DNA of 64,000 nucleotides from Vogesella indigofera (GTDB lineage: Bacteria > Pseudomonadota > Gammaproteobacteria > Burkholderiales > Chromobacteriaceae). Below, piece after piece: positions 54,675 through 63,917 of the stretch. The notes under the pieces are model-generated. The model saw only the letters and a list, made by a program, of their open reading frames with translations, searched no databases and was not told the origin of the DNA. The stretch is taken from assembly GCF_028548395.1 (NCBI RefSeq), contig NZ_JAQQLA010000003.1:719820-783819 (forward strand). The letters run 5' to 3'. Both the position numbers and the translations under genes were made by a program. The number at the start of each line of letters is the position of its first letter. Positions within the stretch are counted from its first letter, which is position 1.

Positions 54675-55255
54675 TGAGCAAAGAAAACGCCACCGAAGAC
54701 AACAGCCGCCGTATGGAGCTGGTGCGCGCCGCCGCCCGCCTGTTCCGCGACCAGGGCTACGAGCGCACCACCGTGCGCGATCTGGGCAATGCCGTCGGCC
54801 TGCAATCCGGCAGCCTGTTCTACCACTTCCGCACCAAGGAAGAGATTCTGGTCGCGGTCATGGCGCTGGGCATCACCGCCACCACCGAACAGTTGGCCGC
54901 CGCGCTGTCCCGCGCCAAGACGCCGCGCGAAAAGCTAACGGCACTGTTCCACGTTCACCTGCACTCGCTGCTGGGCGATAACCAGGCCGCGCTGGAAGTG
55001 ATGCTGTACGAATGGCGCAGCGTGTCCGCCACCGCCAAGCCCGGCCTGATCGTGCTGCGCGACCGCTACGAAGCGCTGTGGCAGGAGGCGCTGGACGAAG
55101 CCGCCGCCGCCGGCCTGGTCAAGCCGGACACCCGCCTGCTGCGCCGCACCCTGCTGGGCAGCCTGCACTGGACGGTACAGTGGTATCACGGCAACGGCGA
55201 ACTCTCCGTCGCCGAACTGGCCGACCGCATGCTGGAGCTGACCGTCATCGCCTGA
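54674..55255 (+). CDS. TetR family transcriptional regulator
   Basis: This 193-residue repressor-type protein has an N-terminal HTH (AARLFRDQGYERTTVRDLGNAVGLQSGSLFYHFRTKEEIL) and a helical ligand-binding domain. The start at 54674 overlaps the waaF stop (TAATG). The FYHF motif and the later TVQWYH region are frequent in the fatty acid- and acyl-CoA-responding group, but the ligand and targets cannot be read. Confidence 0.92.
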   Translation: MSKENATEDNSRRMELVRAAARLFRDQGYERTTVRDLGNAVGLQSGSLFYHFRTKEEILVAVMALGITATTEQLAAALSRAKTPREKLTALFHVHLHSLLGDNQAALEVMLYEWRSVSATAKPGLIVLRDRYEALWQEALDEAAAAGLVKPDTRLLRRTLLGSLHWTVQWYHGNGELSVAELADRMLELTVIA

Positions 55256-55331
55256 AACCGGGGCCCCCACGCACTTGCAAATGGTGCGCGGATGGCATTG
55301 AATCAAGGCAGGACTACTTCGGGATCACCAC

Positions 55332-55745
55332 ATGAAACTGCGGTTGCAAAGAATGCTGTGGCTGGTAGCCGGCTGGCTGTGCCTGCTGCTGGCCCTGATC
55401 GGCGCGCTGCTGCCGGTGATGCCGACCACCGTCTTCGTGCTGATGGCCGCCGCCTGCTTCGGCCGCAGCAGCCCGGCGCTGCTGCACTGGCTACACCGCC
55501 ATCCGCGTCTGGGCCCACCGCTGCTGCAGTGGCAGCGCCACCACGGCATGACCGCGAGAACCAAGGCCGTGGCGCTGGGCACCGTCGCCCTGTCATTCTG
55601 CTTCAGTATCTATGCCACGCTGCAACAACCCTGGCTTACTGCCCTGCTGTTACTGGTGTGGGCGGGACTCAGCCTGTGGATGTGGCGGCTGCCGACAATT
55701 CCAGCAACATCAGCATGTTGTGCTATGCTTGACAGCAAATCATAG
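55332..55745 (+). CDS. YbaN family (DUF454) inner-membrane protein
   Basis: This 137-residue protein has an N-terminal helix pair (LWLVAGWLCLLLALIGALLPVMPTTVFVLMAAACFGRSSP), which is the DUF454 signature, and two further helices at the C-terminus. Its function is unknown. It lies between the tetR gene and a low-complexity gene on the same strand. Confidence 0.9.
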   Translation: MKLRLQRMLWLVAGWLCLLLALIGALLPVMPTTVFVLMAAACFGRSSPALLHWLHRHPRLGPPLLQWQRHHGMTARTKAVALGTVALSFCFSIYATLQQPWLTALLLLVWAGLSLWMWRLPTIPATSACCAMLDSKS

Positions 55746-55770
55746 CCCTTTGTCGTAATGGAGCCCCCGC

Positions 55771-56244
55771 ATGGATGCCATTAATTCCGCCGCATCAGCC
55801 AGCAGCAGCGCCAGCATACTGCGCGAGGCCGCGGAACAGCGTCGCCTGCAGCAGGAGCAGCAACAGGAAAGCCAGCTGGCGCCCGCGCCGGCCGCCGAAG
55901 CGGTTGCCGCCAGCACGCTGCCGACCGCCCGCCCCAGCCAGGCTGTCAGCAATACCGAACAGGCACTCCAGGCGCAGTTGCTCGACTCGCGCCGCGTCAA
56001 CCAGCCAGAGCCGAACACCACGCTCGCCGCCAGCGAACGCAGCCCGGGCAACCGGCTGAACGAGCCGCAACCACGCCGCGACACCTCGGAGCAGTCCGCA
56101 CCCGCCGCCAGCACCGAGCGCACGGTTCCGGCAGAGGCCCGCGTGCCCGTCAACGCCTCGCAACAGGCCATCACCCAATACCAGGTCAGCCAGTCCTTGC
56201 TGCAGGATGCCAGCAGCAGCACCCGCATCCGTACCGAAGCCTGA
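55771..56244 (+). CDS. Low-complexity hypothetical protein
   Basis: This 157-residue protein is rich in Ala, Ser, Gln, Pro and Glu and has no hydrophobic segment. It looks disordered except for a short Gln-rich helix (AAEQRRLQQEQQQESQL). The N- and C-termini (MDAINSAAS...; SQQAITQYQVSQSLLQDAS) recall small flagellum- or motility-associated proteins. It converges on a YjfB-like gene, with a bidirectional terminator between them. The function is unknown. Confidence 0.6.
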   Translation: MDAINSAASASSSASILREAAEQRRLQQEQQQESQLAPAPAAEAVAASTLPTARPSQAVSNTEQALQAQLLDSRRVNQPEPNTTLAASERSPGNRLNEPQPRRDTSEQSAPAASTERTVPAEARVPVNASQQAITQYQVSQSLLQDASSSTRIRTEA

Positions 56245-56259
56245 GCAGAACCACTGCAC

Positions 56260-56295
56260 AAAAAGAAACGGGAGCCTTGGCTCCCGTTTCTTTTT
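56260..56295. terminator. Bidirectional terminator
   Basis: A 17 bp stem (56260-56276 with 56279-56295) with A- and T-rich bases lies between the convergent low-complexity and YjfB-like genes. Confidence 0.93.
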
Positions 56296-56315
56296 ACCGC
56301 ATCACACCCGTGGCA

Positions 56316-56501
56316 TCAGGCCCGCACGTCGATATGGTTACCCAGATGCGGCGGATTATTACCTTGCATCGCAGCGGCGTCCGTTGCCGTTGCCAGCAAG
56401 GCCAACGCCGCACTCTCGCTGACTTCCATCGTTTTCTTCAGCATCAGGATTTGCGCCACTTGCGCCACCTGATTATCTGCCGCCGCCGAAACTGCCGCCA
56501 T
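56316..56501 (-). CDS. YjfB-like putative motility protein
   Basis: This 61-residue peptide matches the pattern of the YjfB/putative motility family: a helical start with alternating Val/Ala, a central lysine pair before a Met (ILMLKKTMEVSESAALALL) and the family ending PPHLGNHIDVRA. The ATG at 56501 has a GGGGG site six bases upstream; ATG 56507 would be immediately next to it. No other flagellar gene is in the window. Confidence 0.75.
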   Translation of the reverse strand: MAAVSAAADNQVAQVAQILMLKKTMEVSESAALALLATATDAAAMQGNNPPHLGNHIDVRA

Positions 56502-56537
56502 CACCATCCCCCGAGCGCCGAGCGCCGATTACCGTAA

Positions 56538-57578
<1,041 letters not shown>

Positions 57579-57589
57579 GCCCGGCTGCA

Positions 57590-58207
57590 TTGAAGTCGCT
57601 CAAGGAGCAACTCAAGCCAGTCAAAGCACAGGCAAGACCCGCGAGGGTCTTGCCTGTTGCCGTTGCGGCCAACCCTGAGCCAGAGCCGGACTTCCGCCAG
57701 TTGATGCGGGACGTGCGTCCGCTCAAGCAGGATGGCCGCGTCCGCTACTCCCCACCACTACCCAAGCCGCGCCCCCTGCCGCAACATCGCACCAGCCAGA
57801 CTCCACTGACGCCGCAAGCGGAGCAGGCGCTGTTCGCTCAGATGATAGGCTGGTTCGAGCCGGCACAGATCGACAGCCAGCACCGCAGCCCCGGCACCCC
57901 GAGCAATACCCTGAAAAAACTGCGCGCCGGACACTGGCCGGTCTGCGCCGAGCTGGACCTGCACGGGCTGGACCGCTTTGCCGCTCATGAACAACTGTCC
58001 GTATTCCTGCATCGCGCCCGCCACCTGGGCCAGTGCGTGCGGGTGATTCACGGTAAAGGCCTCAGCTCGCCGGGTGAACCGGTACTGCCGAAGATGGTCA
58101 GAGCCTGGCTCAGCCACCACCCGGATGTGCTGGCTTTCTGCGAAACCCGCATCGAACAAGGCGGCAGTGGCGCGGTACTGGCCCTGCTGCGCCGCCCGCA
58201 CGGCTAA
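57590..58207 (+). CDS. Smr domain protein
   Basis: This 205-residue protein has a C-terminal Smr (MutS2-type) domain with the motifs ELDLHGLDRFAAHEQL and VRVIHGKGLSSPGEPVL, which usually nick or bind nucleic acid. The N-terminal linker is basic and Pro-rich. The start is probably the TTG at 57590 (KSLKEQL... is a typical opening for these proteins); no ATG fits better. A strong hairpin lies within the first 25 codons, and a one-mismatch repeat copy follows it. Confidence 0.85.
   Translation: MKSLKEQLKPVKAQARPARVLPVAVAANPEPEPDFRQLMRDVRPLKQDGRVRYSPPLPKPRPLPQHRTSQTPLTPQAEQALFAQMIGWFEPAQIDSQHRSPGTPSNTLKKLRAGHWPVCAELDLHGLDRFAAHEQLSVFLHRARHLGQCVRVIHGKGLSSPGEPVLPKMVRAWLSHHPDVLAFCETRIEQGGSGAVLALLRRPHG
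57628..57657 (+). terminator. Hairpin inside the smr 5' coding region
   Basis: ACAGGCAAGACCC (57628-57640) pairs perfectly with GGGTCTTGCCTGT (57645-57657) around GCGA. It resembles a terminator stem of the upstream trxB but is in frame within smr and lacks a T-run. Confidence 0.5.
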
Positions 58208-58223
58208 ACCCGAGGAACCCACC

Positions 58224-58670
58224 ATGGACACCACCCGCATCACCCCTTTCACCGCCGCAGCCACCAGCGGCGAGAGCGCTACCCTGCCACAAGGGCTGAC
58301 CGTGCTTTACTTCTACCCGAAGGACAACACACCCGGCTGCACCAACGAGGCGATGGCTTTCCGCGATCTGCATCCACAATTCCAGGCTGCCGGCGCCCGC
58401 ATCCTCGGTGTATCGCGCGACAGCCTGAAATCGCACGAGAATTTCAGGGCCAAGCACGAATTGCCATTTGAATTGATCAGCGATCCGGACGAAACTGTAT
58501 GTAACCTGTTCGGTGTCATGAAACTGAAAAACATGTACGGCAAACAGGTGAGAGGGATAGAACGCAGCACTTTTGTCATCAATAGCGATGGCGACATCCT
58601 GCGCGAATGGCGTGGACTGAAAGTCCCCGGACACGCCGAAGAAGTGCTGACGTTCGTCAAGTCGCTTTAA
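58224..58670 (+). CDS. bcp: Peroxiredoxin of the Bcp/PrxQ type
   Basis: This 148-residue thiol peroxidase reduces organic and hydrogen peroxides. The peroxidatic cysteine is C39 in PKDNTPGCTNEA. The resolving cysteine five residues later in most Bcp proteins is replaced by M44, so it acts as a 1-Cys enzyme or uses another residue, such as the cysteine in DETVCNLFG. The start has an AGGA site. Confidence 0.93.
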   Translation: MDTTRITPFTAAATSGESATLPQGLTVLYFYPKDNTPGCTNEAMAFRDLHPQFQAAGARILGVSRDSLKSHENFRAKHELPFELISDPDETVCNLFGVMKLKNMYGKQVRGIERSTFVINSDGDILREWRGLKVPGHAEEVLTFVKSL

Positions 58671-58722
58671 GCGCCAGGTCCGGCACCCTGCCGGACCCCG
58701 CTTCAACAAGGGGGTCTTTCTC

Positions 58723-60126
58723 ATGGCAAGCCACAGCAAGAGCAACGTCTGCAAACTGTTCGTCCTCGACACCAACGTCCTGCTGCATGACCCGACCTGC
58801 CTGTTCCGCTTCGAAGAGCACGACGTGTTCATCCCCATCATCACCCTCGAGGAGCTGGACACCCACAAGAAAGGCATGTCGGAAGTGGCCCGCAACGCCC
58901 GGCAAGCCAGCCGCTTTCTCGACGAAATCGTCAGCAGCAGTACCGATGACATCGAGGATGGCATTTCGCTGAAAGGCCCCAGCCGCGACGCCGCCAGCGG
59001 CAAGCTACGCCTGCAGACCGAAGCGCTGCACGCGGTACTGCCCTCCTCGCTGCCGGTCGGCAAGGCCGACAACCAGATCCTCGGCATCGTGATGGCACTG
59101 AAGCAGGCCGACGCCAACCGCCCGGCCATCCTGGTGTCGAAAGACATCAACATGCGCATCAAGGCGCGCGCGCTGGGACTGGACGCCGAGGACTACTTCA
59201 ACGACAAGGTGCTGGAAGACACCGACCTGCTGTACGGCGGCACCCGCGAGATAGACGGCGACTTCTGGGAGCGCAACGGCCGGGATCTGAAATCGTGGCA
59301 GGAAGGTGGCCGCACCTACTACCAGTTCAAGGGCCCGGACGCCTCCAAGCTGCTGCTGAACCAGCTGTTGTGGCAGGAAGGCGAGCAGCCGATGCAGGCA
59401 CGGGTGCTGCGCCTCGACGGCAAGGAAGCGGTGCTGGAGACACTGAAGGATTACAGTCACCAGAAGAACAATGTGTGGGGCATCGTCGCGCGCAACCGCG
59501 AACAGAATTTCGCACTGAACCTGCTGATGAACCCGGACATCGACTTCGTCACCCTGCTCGGCCAGGCCGGCACCGGCAAGACCTTGCTAACGTTGGCCGC
59601 GGGCCTGGCGCTGACACTGGAGCAGAAGCTGTACAGCGAGATCATCATGACCCGTGTCACCGTGCCGGTCGGTGAGGACATCGGTTTTTTGCCAGGCACC
59701 GAAGAGGAAAAGATGCTGCCGTGGATGGGCGCACTGGAAGACAACCTCGATGTACTCAACAAGAGCGAGGACGACGGTGGCGACTGGGGTCGTGCCGCCA
59801 CCCGCGACCTGATCCGCTCGCGCATCAAGGTCAAGTCGCTCAACTTCATGCGCGGCCGCACCTTCCTCAACAAATACCTGATCATTGACGAGGCGCAGAA
59901 CCTGACGCCGAAACAGATGAAAACGCTGATCACCCGCGCCGGCCCCGGCACCAAGGTGGTCTGCCTCGGCAACATCAGTCAGATCGACACCCCGTACCTG
60001 ACCGAAGGCAGTTCCGGCATCAGCTACGTCGTTGATCGTTTCAAAGGCTGGGAACACTCCGGCCACATTACCCTGCAGCGCGGCGAACGCTCGCGCCTGG
60101 CAGACCACGCAGCGGAAGTCCTTTGA
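58723..60126 (+). CDS. PhoH family protein with PIN domain
   Basis: This 467-residue protein fuses an N-terminal PIN ribonuclease-like domain (FVLDTNVLLHDPTCLFRF) and a C-terminal PhoH ATPase (LLGQAGTGKTLLTLAAGL; DEAQNLTPKQMKTLITRAGPGTKVVCLGN). Such PhoH2 fusions are thought to unwind and cut RNA. Both active sites look complete. The stop overlaps the next start (TTGA). Confidence 0.94.
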   Translation: MASHSKSNVCKLFVLDTNVLLHDPTCLFRFEEHDVFIPIITLEELDTHKKGMSEVARNARQASRFLDEIVSSSTDDIEDGISLKGPSRDAASGKLRLQTEALHAVLPSSLPVGKADNQILGIVMALKQADANRPAILVSKDINMRIKARALGLDAEDYFNDKVLEDTDLLYGGTREIDGDFWERNGRDLKSWQEGGRTYYQFKGPDASKLLLNQLLWQEGEQPMQARVLRLDGKEAVLETLKDYSHQKNNVWGIVARNREQNFALNLLMNPDIDFVTLLGQAGTGKTLLTLAAGLALTLEQKLYSEIIMTRVTVPVGEDIGFLPGTEEEKMLPWMGALEDNLDVLNKSEDDGGDWGRAATRDLIRSRIKVKSLNFMRGRTFLNKYLIIDEAQNLTPKQMKTLITRAGPGTKVVCLGNISQIDTPYLTEGSSGISYVVDRFKGWEHSGHITLQRGERSRLADHAAEVL

Positions 60127-60923
60127 CCATCAAACTTGAACTGATCCACACCCCGGCAGCAGGGGCGGCATCGACGATGCCCCCCCTACTTTTTGTTCAC
60201 GGTGCCTTCAGCAGCGCCAGCTGCTGGCAGCAACACTTCATGCCCTGGTTCAGCGCACGCGGTTACGACTGCTGGGCGCTGAGCTTCGAGGGCCACGGCA
60301 ACAGCGACGGCCACGCCTACCTGGCCGCCATCAGCATCGACGACTACATCGGCAACCTGCAGCAGGCGATCCGACAACTGCCGCGGCCGCCGATCGTGAT
60401 CGCCCACTCCATGGGCGGCTTTGTGCTGCAGCAATACCTGACCCGCCACGACCTGCCCGGCGCCGTGCTGCTGGCCTCGGTACCGCCAAGCGGCCTTGCC
60501 GGCTCCAGCATGCGGCTGATGACCCAGGCGCCGAAACTGTTCATGCAGCTGAACCTGTTCCAGCAGGGCAATTACCAGCCGGAACTGAACGAACTGCGGC
60601 ACATGCTGTTTTCCGACGACGCCGATCTCGCCGCGGTGGACTGGGTGGCGCACCACAGCCAGACCGAAAGCCAGCGCGCGATCATGGACATGACCCTGGT
60701 GCCGCCCTTCCTGCAGCGCCGCATCGCCCCGCTACCCAACCTGGTGCTGGGCGCGGCGGCGGACCAGCTGATCTCGCCGGAGGACGTCACCGAGACCGCG
60801 GCACGCTTCGGCAGCACCCCGGAAATCCTGCCGCACATCGGCCACATGATGATGCTGGACAATCGCTGGGAGCAGTGCGCGCAACGCATCGAGACGTGGC
60901 TGGCCGGCACCACCCTCGAATGA
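60123..60923 (+). CDS. Alpha/beta hydrolase
   Basis: This 266-residue hydrolase has the nucleophile elbow AHSMGG, the HG oxyanion region LLFVHGAFSSASCW, a probable acid in AAADQLISPEDV and the histidine in PHIGHMMMLD. The TTG at 60123 overlaps the phoH stop; an ATG at 60177 would cut into the first beta strand. The substrate is unknown. An inverted-repeat hairpin follows directly. Confidence 0.88.
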   Translation: MTIKLELIHTPAAGAASTMPPLLFVHGAFSSASCWQQHFMPWFSARGYDCWALSFEGHGNSDGHAYLAAISIDDYIGNLQQAIRQLPRPPIVIAHSMGGFVLQQYLTRHDLPGAVLLASVPPSGLAGSSMRLMTQAPKLFMQLNLFQQGNYQPELNELRHMLFSDDADLAAVDWVAHHSQTESQRAIMDMTLVPPFLQRRIAPLPNLVLGAAADQLISPEDVTETAARFGSTPEILPHIGHMMMLDNRWEQCAQRIETWLAGTTLE

Positions 60924-60925
60924 CA

Positions 60926-60957
60926 AAAGGTTGGCCGCAGCGTTGCGGCCAACCTTT
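60926..60957. terminator. Hairpin of inverted repeat copies between convergent genes
   Basis: AAAGGTTGGCCGCA (60926-60939) pairs with TGCGGCCAACCTTT (60944-60957) around GCGT, three bases after the hydrolase stop. Both arms are dispersed repeat copies. Confidence 0.85.
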
Positions 60958-61007
60958 CGGCGTCCATCCGGGCAGCCTCTCCTCAGAAAGACAGGCCATC
61001 CACCCAC

Positions 61008-61508
61008 TCAGGCATACAGCAACTTGATCGCCTGCGCCTCACCGAAGAACAGCTCGCCTTCGCGACGCAGGCCGATCGCCTCCAGCACCCGGATCGATCC
61101 CGTGTTGGCCGCATCGACAATGGCGGTAATCCGCGGCAGGCGCAGCACCTTGCGCCCGTAGTCGAGGCTGGCCTGCGCCGCTTCGCGCGCATAGCCCTGG
61201 CCGCGATACTGCGGCAGGAAGGTGTAGCCGACATCCGGATCCGGCAGCCCCTCGCGGCGAATGATGCCGCACAAGCCCATCAGCGCGCCATCGGACTTGC
61301 GCACCACGCACCATAGTGCATGGCCATGCTGCGCGTAGGCCGCCAGTGGTCCTTCCTGCAGATAGCGGCGGGCGTCGTCCAGCGTACGCACGCCGCGGTC
61401 GATCACCTTGCGCACGAAGTCGGGGTCATTCAGCGCCGCCAGCACGAAGGCGGCATCATCCAGCGTCAGCTCGCGCAGCTGCAGCCGCTCGGTGTCCGCG
61501 ATCAGCAT
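61008..61508 (-). CDS. GNAT N-acetyltransferase (RimJ/RimL type)
   Basis: This 166-residue acetyltransferase shows TERLQLRELTLDDAAFV, the acetyl-CoA loop QYRGQGYAREAAQASLDYG and the strand TAIVDAANTGSIRVLEAIGLRREGE. The type usually acts on protein N-termini or small amines. It overlaps the preceding peptidase gene by seven bases, so it is part of that operon. Confidence 0.93.
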   Translation of the reverse strand: MLIADTERLQLRELTLDDAAFVLAALNDPDFVRKVIDRGVRTLDDARRYLQEGPLAAYAQHGHALWCVVRKSDGALMGLCGIIRREGLPDPDVGYTFLPQYRGQGYAREAAQASLDYGRKVLRLPRITAIVDAANTGSIRVLEAIGLRREGELFFGEAQAIKLLYA

Positions 61509-62737
61509 GCGACCGCCAGACCGAACGGGTCGTCGATGCTGTGGCTGGGTTGAGTGAACCAGCGCGGCCCCTGCTCCGTCATGTAGAAGTGATCCTCCAG
61601 CCGCACCCCGAACTCGCCGGGAATGCAGATCATCGGCTCGTTGCTAAAGCACATGCCGACCTCCAGTGGCGTGCGGTCGCTGGACACCAGGTACGGCCAT
61701 TCGTGAATGTCCATGCCGATACCGTGACCGGTACGGTGCGGCAAACCCGGCAGCGCGTAGCCGGGGCCGAAGCCGTCGGCCTGCAATTGCTGGCGTGCGG
61801 CCAGATCGACCTCGCCGCACGGCGTGCCCAGCTGCGCCGCCGCGAAGGCTGCAGCCTGAGCCGCCTTCTCCGCCTGCCACACCTCGCGCTGCCGCGCATC
61901 CGGCTCGCCAAACACATAGGTACGGGTGATGTCGGAAATATAACCGTGCAGGGTGCAGCCAGTATCGATCAGCACCATGTCGCCCTGCTTCAGGACTTGC
62001 GGATTCTTGACCCCGTGCGGATAGGCGGTCGCCTCACCGAACAGCACGATGCAGAAGTAGGAACCGGCGGCACCGACACGACGGTGCGCCTCGGCGATGA
62101 ACGCCTCGACCTCGGTGGTGGTGATGCCCTCATGCAGGATACCGGCCGTGGCCTGGTGTACCGCCAACGTCATGTCCTTGGCACGTTGCATCAGCGCGAT
62201 TTCCTGCGGCGACTTGCCCATGCGGCAGTGCGCGGTCACCTCGCGGGCATTGACCAGCTGGTAGCCAGTGGCGTGCTGGCGGATGCCGTCGGCGATGAAA
62301 AACGCCGCGCTTTCGTCGATGCCGATGCGTGGAGGCTGCTTAAGGTTGGCCGCAATGCCCATCCGCGCCAGCGTCGCCACAAACAGCGCATACGGGCTCT
62401 CGTGTTCGTGCCAGGCGTTCACCTCGCCCTGCAGCTGCATGTAGTCGTGCAGCGTGCCGACCTCGAACCAGGGGGCGATGAATTCCAGCGCGCCGTGCGC
62501 CGGCAGGATCGCCCCCACCATGCGCTCGCTGGCGTACCATTTCAGACCGGTAAAGTAGTTGAGGCTGGTTCCCGCGTTCAGATACAGCGCCGCGATGCCG
62601 TTGGCCTGCATATAGGCCTGCGCCTTGGCCAGCCGTACGCGATACTCGTCCAGCCCGATCGGCTGCGCGCTCTGTGTCATGTCCTGCAGGCCTGCCAGTG
62701 CCTGCTCCTTGCTCACCCCACCCACGCCTATCGTCAT
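61502..62737 (-). CDS. M24 family Xaa-Pro peptidase-like protein
   Basis: This 411-residue metallopeptidase has a creatinase-like N-terminal domain and the pita-bread catalytic domain: IDTGCTLHGYISDITRTY (two Asp ligands), HRTGHGIGMDIHEWPY (His) and the Glu ligands in FSNEPMI and VRLEDHFY. It resembles prolidase-like peptidases. The ATG at 62737 follows a GGAG. A strong -35/-10 pair and a dyad lie upstream. One full-length repeat is at 62342-62355. Confidence 0.93.
   Translation of the reverse strand: MTIGVGGVSKEQALAGLQDMTQSAQPIGLDEYRVRLAKAQAYMQANGIAALYLNAGTSLNYFTGLKWYASERMVGAILPAHGALEFIAPWFEVGTLHDYMQLQGEVNAWHEHESPYALFVATLARMGIAANLKQPPRIGIDESAAFFIADGIRQHATGYQLVNAREVTAHCRMGKSPQEIALMQRAKDMTLAVHQATAGILHEGITTTEVEAFIAEAHRRVGAAGSYFCIVLFGEATAYPHGVKNPQVLKQGDMVLIDTGCTLHGYISDITRTYVFGEPDARQREVWQAEKAAQAAAFAAAQLGTPCGEVDLAARQQLQADGFGPGYALPGLPHRTGHGIGMDIHEWPYLVSSDRTPLEVGMCFSNEPMICIPGEFGVRLEDHFYMTEQGPRWFTQPSHSIDDPFGLAVAC
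62342..62355 (+). repeat. Full-length repeat copy inside the M24 peptidase gene
   Basis: AAGGTTGGCCGCAA; the sense strand codes A-A-N-L-K. Confidence 0.88.
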
Positions 62738-62796
62738 CGCCTGCTCCCGCTCCGGTTTATCACTGCTGGCCTGTCGCCAGTCCACACCAAAGCAGC

Positions 62797-62825
62797 AATC
62801 TATGACTGCGCCACCACAGGGTCAA
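62797..62825 (-). promoter_or_regulatory. Promoter of the M24 peptidase operon
   Basis: On the minus strand TTGACC (62825-62820), a 17-base spacer and TAGATT (62802-62797) predict a start near 62790. Confidence 0.65.
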
Positions 62826-62830
62826 GCATT

Positions 62831-62847
62831 TTTTAGTCACACTAAAA
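62831..62847. promoter_or_regulatory. Candidate operator between peptidase and regulator genes
   Basis: TTTTAGT-CAC-ACTAAAA is a perfect 7-base dyad directly upstream of the peptidase -35. The divergent XRE-cupin regulator is the obvious candidate binder. Confidence 0.6.
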
Positions 62848-62855
62848 TTTTACTG

Positions 62856-62885
62856 TTCAGCAAGGCAATGATTCTCACGTACAAT
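62856..62885 (+). promoter_or_regulatory. Promoter of the XRE-cupin regulator
   Basis: TACAAT (62880-62885) is a good -10; TTCAGC (62856-62861) at an 18-base spacing is a weak -35. The start would be near 62892. Confidence 0.5.
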
Positions 62886-62913
62886 CAGCGCTCACCATCA
62901 GGAACCCTTCCCC

Positions 62914-63483
62914 ATGTCAGAGGAAACCCTCGGCCAGCGCCTGCGCCGCTACCGTCGTGCCAGCGGCAAGACCCTGGTACAAGTGGCCAAAGAAGCCGGC
63001 TTGTCGGCTGGCTTCCTGTCGCAGGCAGAGCGCGACATCACCGGCCTGTCGCTGTCGTCACTGGCCAACATCGCCCAAGCCGTCGGCGTGGCGGTGAGCG
63101 AGCTGTTCGAATCCCCGCGCCAGGACGCCCCCGACTCCCACGAAGGCCAGCGCCAGAGCTACACCGTCGCCAACATGCCACAACGCTACGAGCGGCTGAC
63201 CACCACCTACAGCGGCAGCGTGCTGAACGCCGTCAAGCTGACACTCCCCCCCGGCTATCGCTCGGAGGTGGTCGCCCACAGCGGCGACGAGTTTGTCTAT
63301 GTACTGAGCGGCACCGTCATCTATCAGGTCAACGGCCGTGACTATGTGCTGACCCCAGGCGATTCGCTGCACTTTGATCCGCAACAGAAACACGCCATCC
63401 GCAATGACGGCAACAGTAGCACCGAGGTGATTTCGGTTGGCACCTTGCAATTGTTTGACACTGACGACAAGCAGCACGACTAA
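62914..63483 (+). CDS. XRE family regulator with cupin domain
   Basis: This 189-residue regulator has an N-terminal HTH (LGQRLRRYRRASGKTLVQVAKEAGLSAGFLSQAERDITGLSLSSLANIAQAVG) and a C-terminal cupin (VVAHSGDEFVYVLSGTVIYQVNGRDYVLTPGDSLHFDPQQKHAIRNDG). This architecture is that of PuuR-like repressors sensing small metabolites. It is divergent from the M24 peptidase and GNAT operon, which it probably controls together with itself. Confidence 0.93.
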   Translation: MSEETLGQRLRRYRRASGKTLVQVAKEAGLSAGFLSQAERDITGLSLSSLANIAQAVGVAVSELFESPRQDAPDSHEGQRQSYTVANMPQRYERLTTTYSGSVLNAVKLTLPPGYRSEVVAHSGDEFVYVLSGTVIYQVNGRDYVLTPGDSLHFDPQQKHAIRNDGNSSTEVISVGTLQLFDTDDKQHD

Positions 63484-63763
63484 ATCAGTCCCGGAGCGTT
63501 TTCAACCCATCCCGATATAGGCACACATCCAACCGGTGACTTGTCATTCATAAGGCATATAGTGGCTGCGTCGTGCTTGGCAGTCAGGTAAAGCACGTCA
63601 CGGGAAATGGCAACAGAAGAGGCAGAGGCCATCAAGGTTGGCCGCAACGGCGTTGTGCAAGCAGCCACACACGCGGGGCGGCTCCATTGGATCAGCGGCA
63701 TGAGAAGACGGGAGATTGAATGGCGGCAGCTAGGCTTGCTGCATTGGCCGCCCACAAAGCACA
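63484..63763. other. Gap between regulator gene and rRNA operon end
   Basis: No convincing gene is seen in these 280 bases, which are less GC-rich than average in places. The only recognisable element is a full-length repeat copy at 63634-63647. Confidence 0.5.
63634..63647 (+). repeat. Full-length repeat copy downstream of the rRNA operon
   Basis: AAGGTTGGCCGCAA, intergenic, about 115 bases beyond the rRNA terminator. Confidence 0.88.
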
Positions 63764-63793
63764 AAGCCCAGCTTGATTTCTCAAGCTGGGCTT
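63764..63793 (-). terminator. Terminator of the rRNA operon
   Basis: AAGCCCAGCTTGA (63764-63776) pairs perfectly with TCAAGCTGGGCTT (63781-63793). It lies just after 5S rRNA in the minus direction and is followed by a TTTGTGCTTT stretch. Confidence 0.85.
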
Positions 63794-63803
63794 CATTATG
63801 GGG

Positions 63804-63917
63804 CGTCTGGCGGTGTCCTACTTTCACACAGGTATCTGCACTATCATCGGCGCTAAGGCGTTTCACGGTCCTGTTCGGAATGGGAAGGCGTGGGACCACC
63901 TCGCTATGGCCACCAGA
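63804..63917 (-). rRNA. rrf: 5S ribosomal RNA
   Basis: Read on the minus strand this is a complete 5S rRNA: it opens TCTGGTGGCCATAGCGAGG, contains the conserved GGTCCCACGCCTTCCCATTC, CGAACAGGACCGTGAAACG and AGCGCCGATGATAGT segments, and closes with GCCAGACG, which pairs with the 5' end. The sequence is of the Neisseriales type. The ends are set by helix I pairing. Confidence 0.95.
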
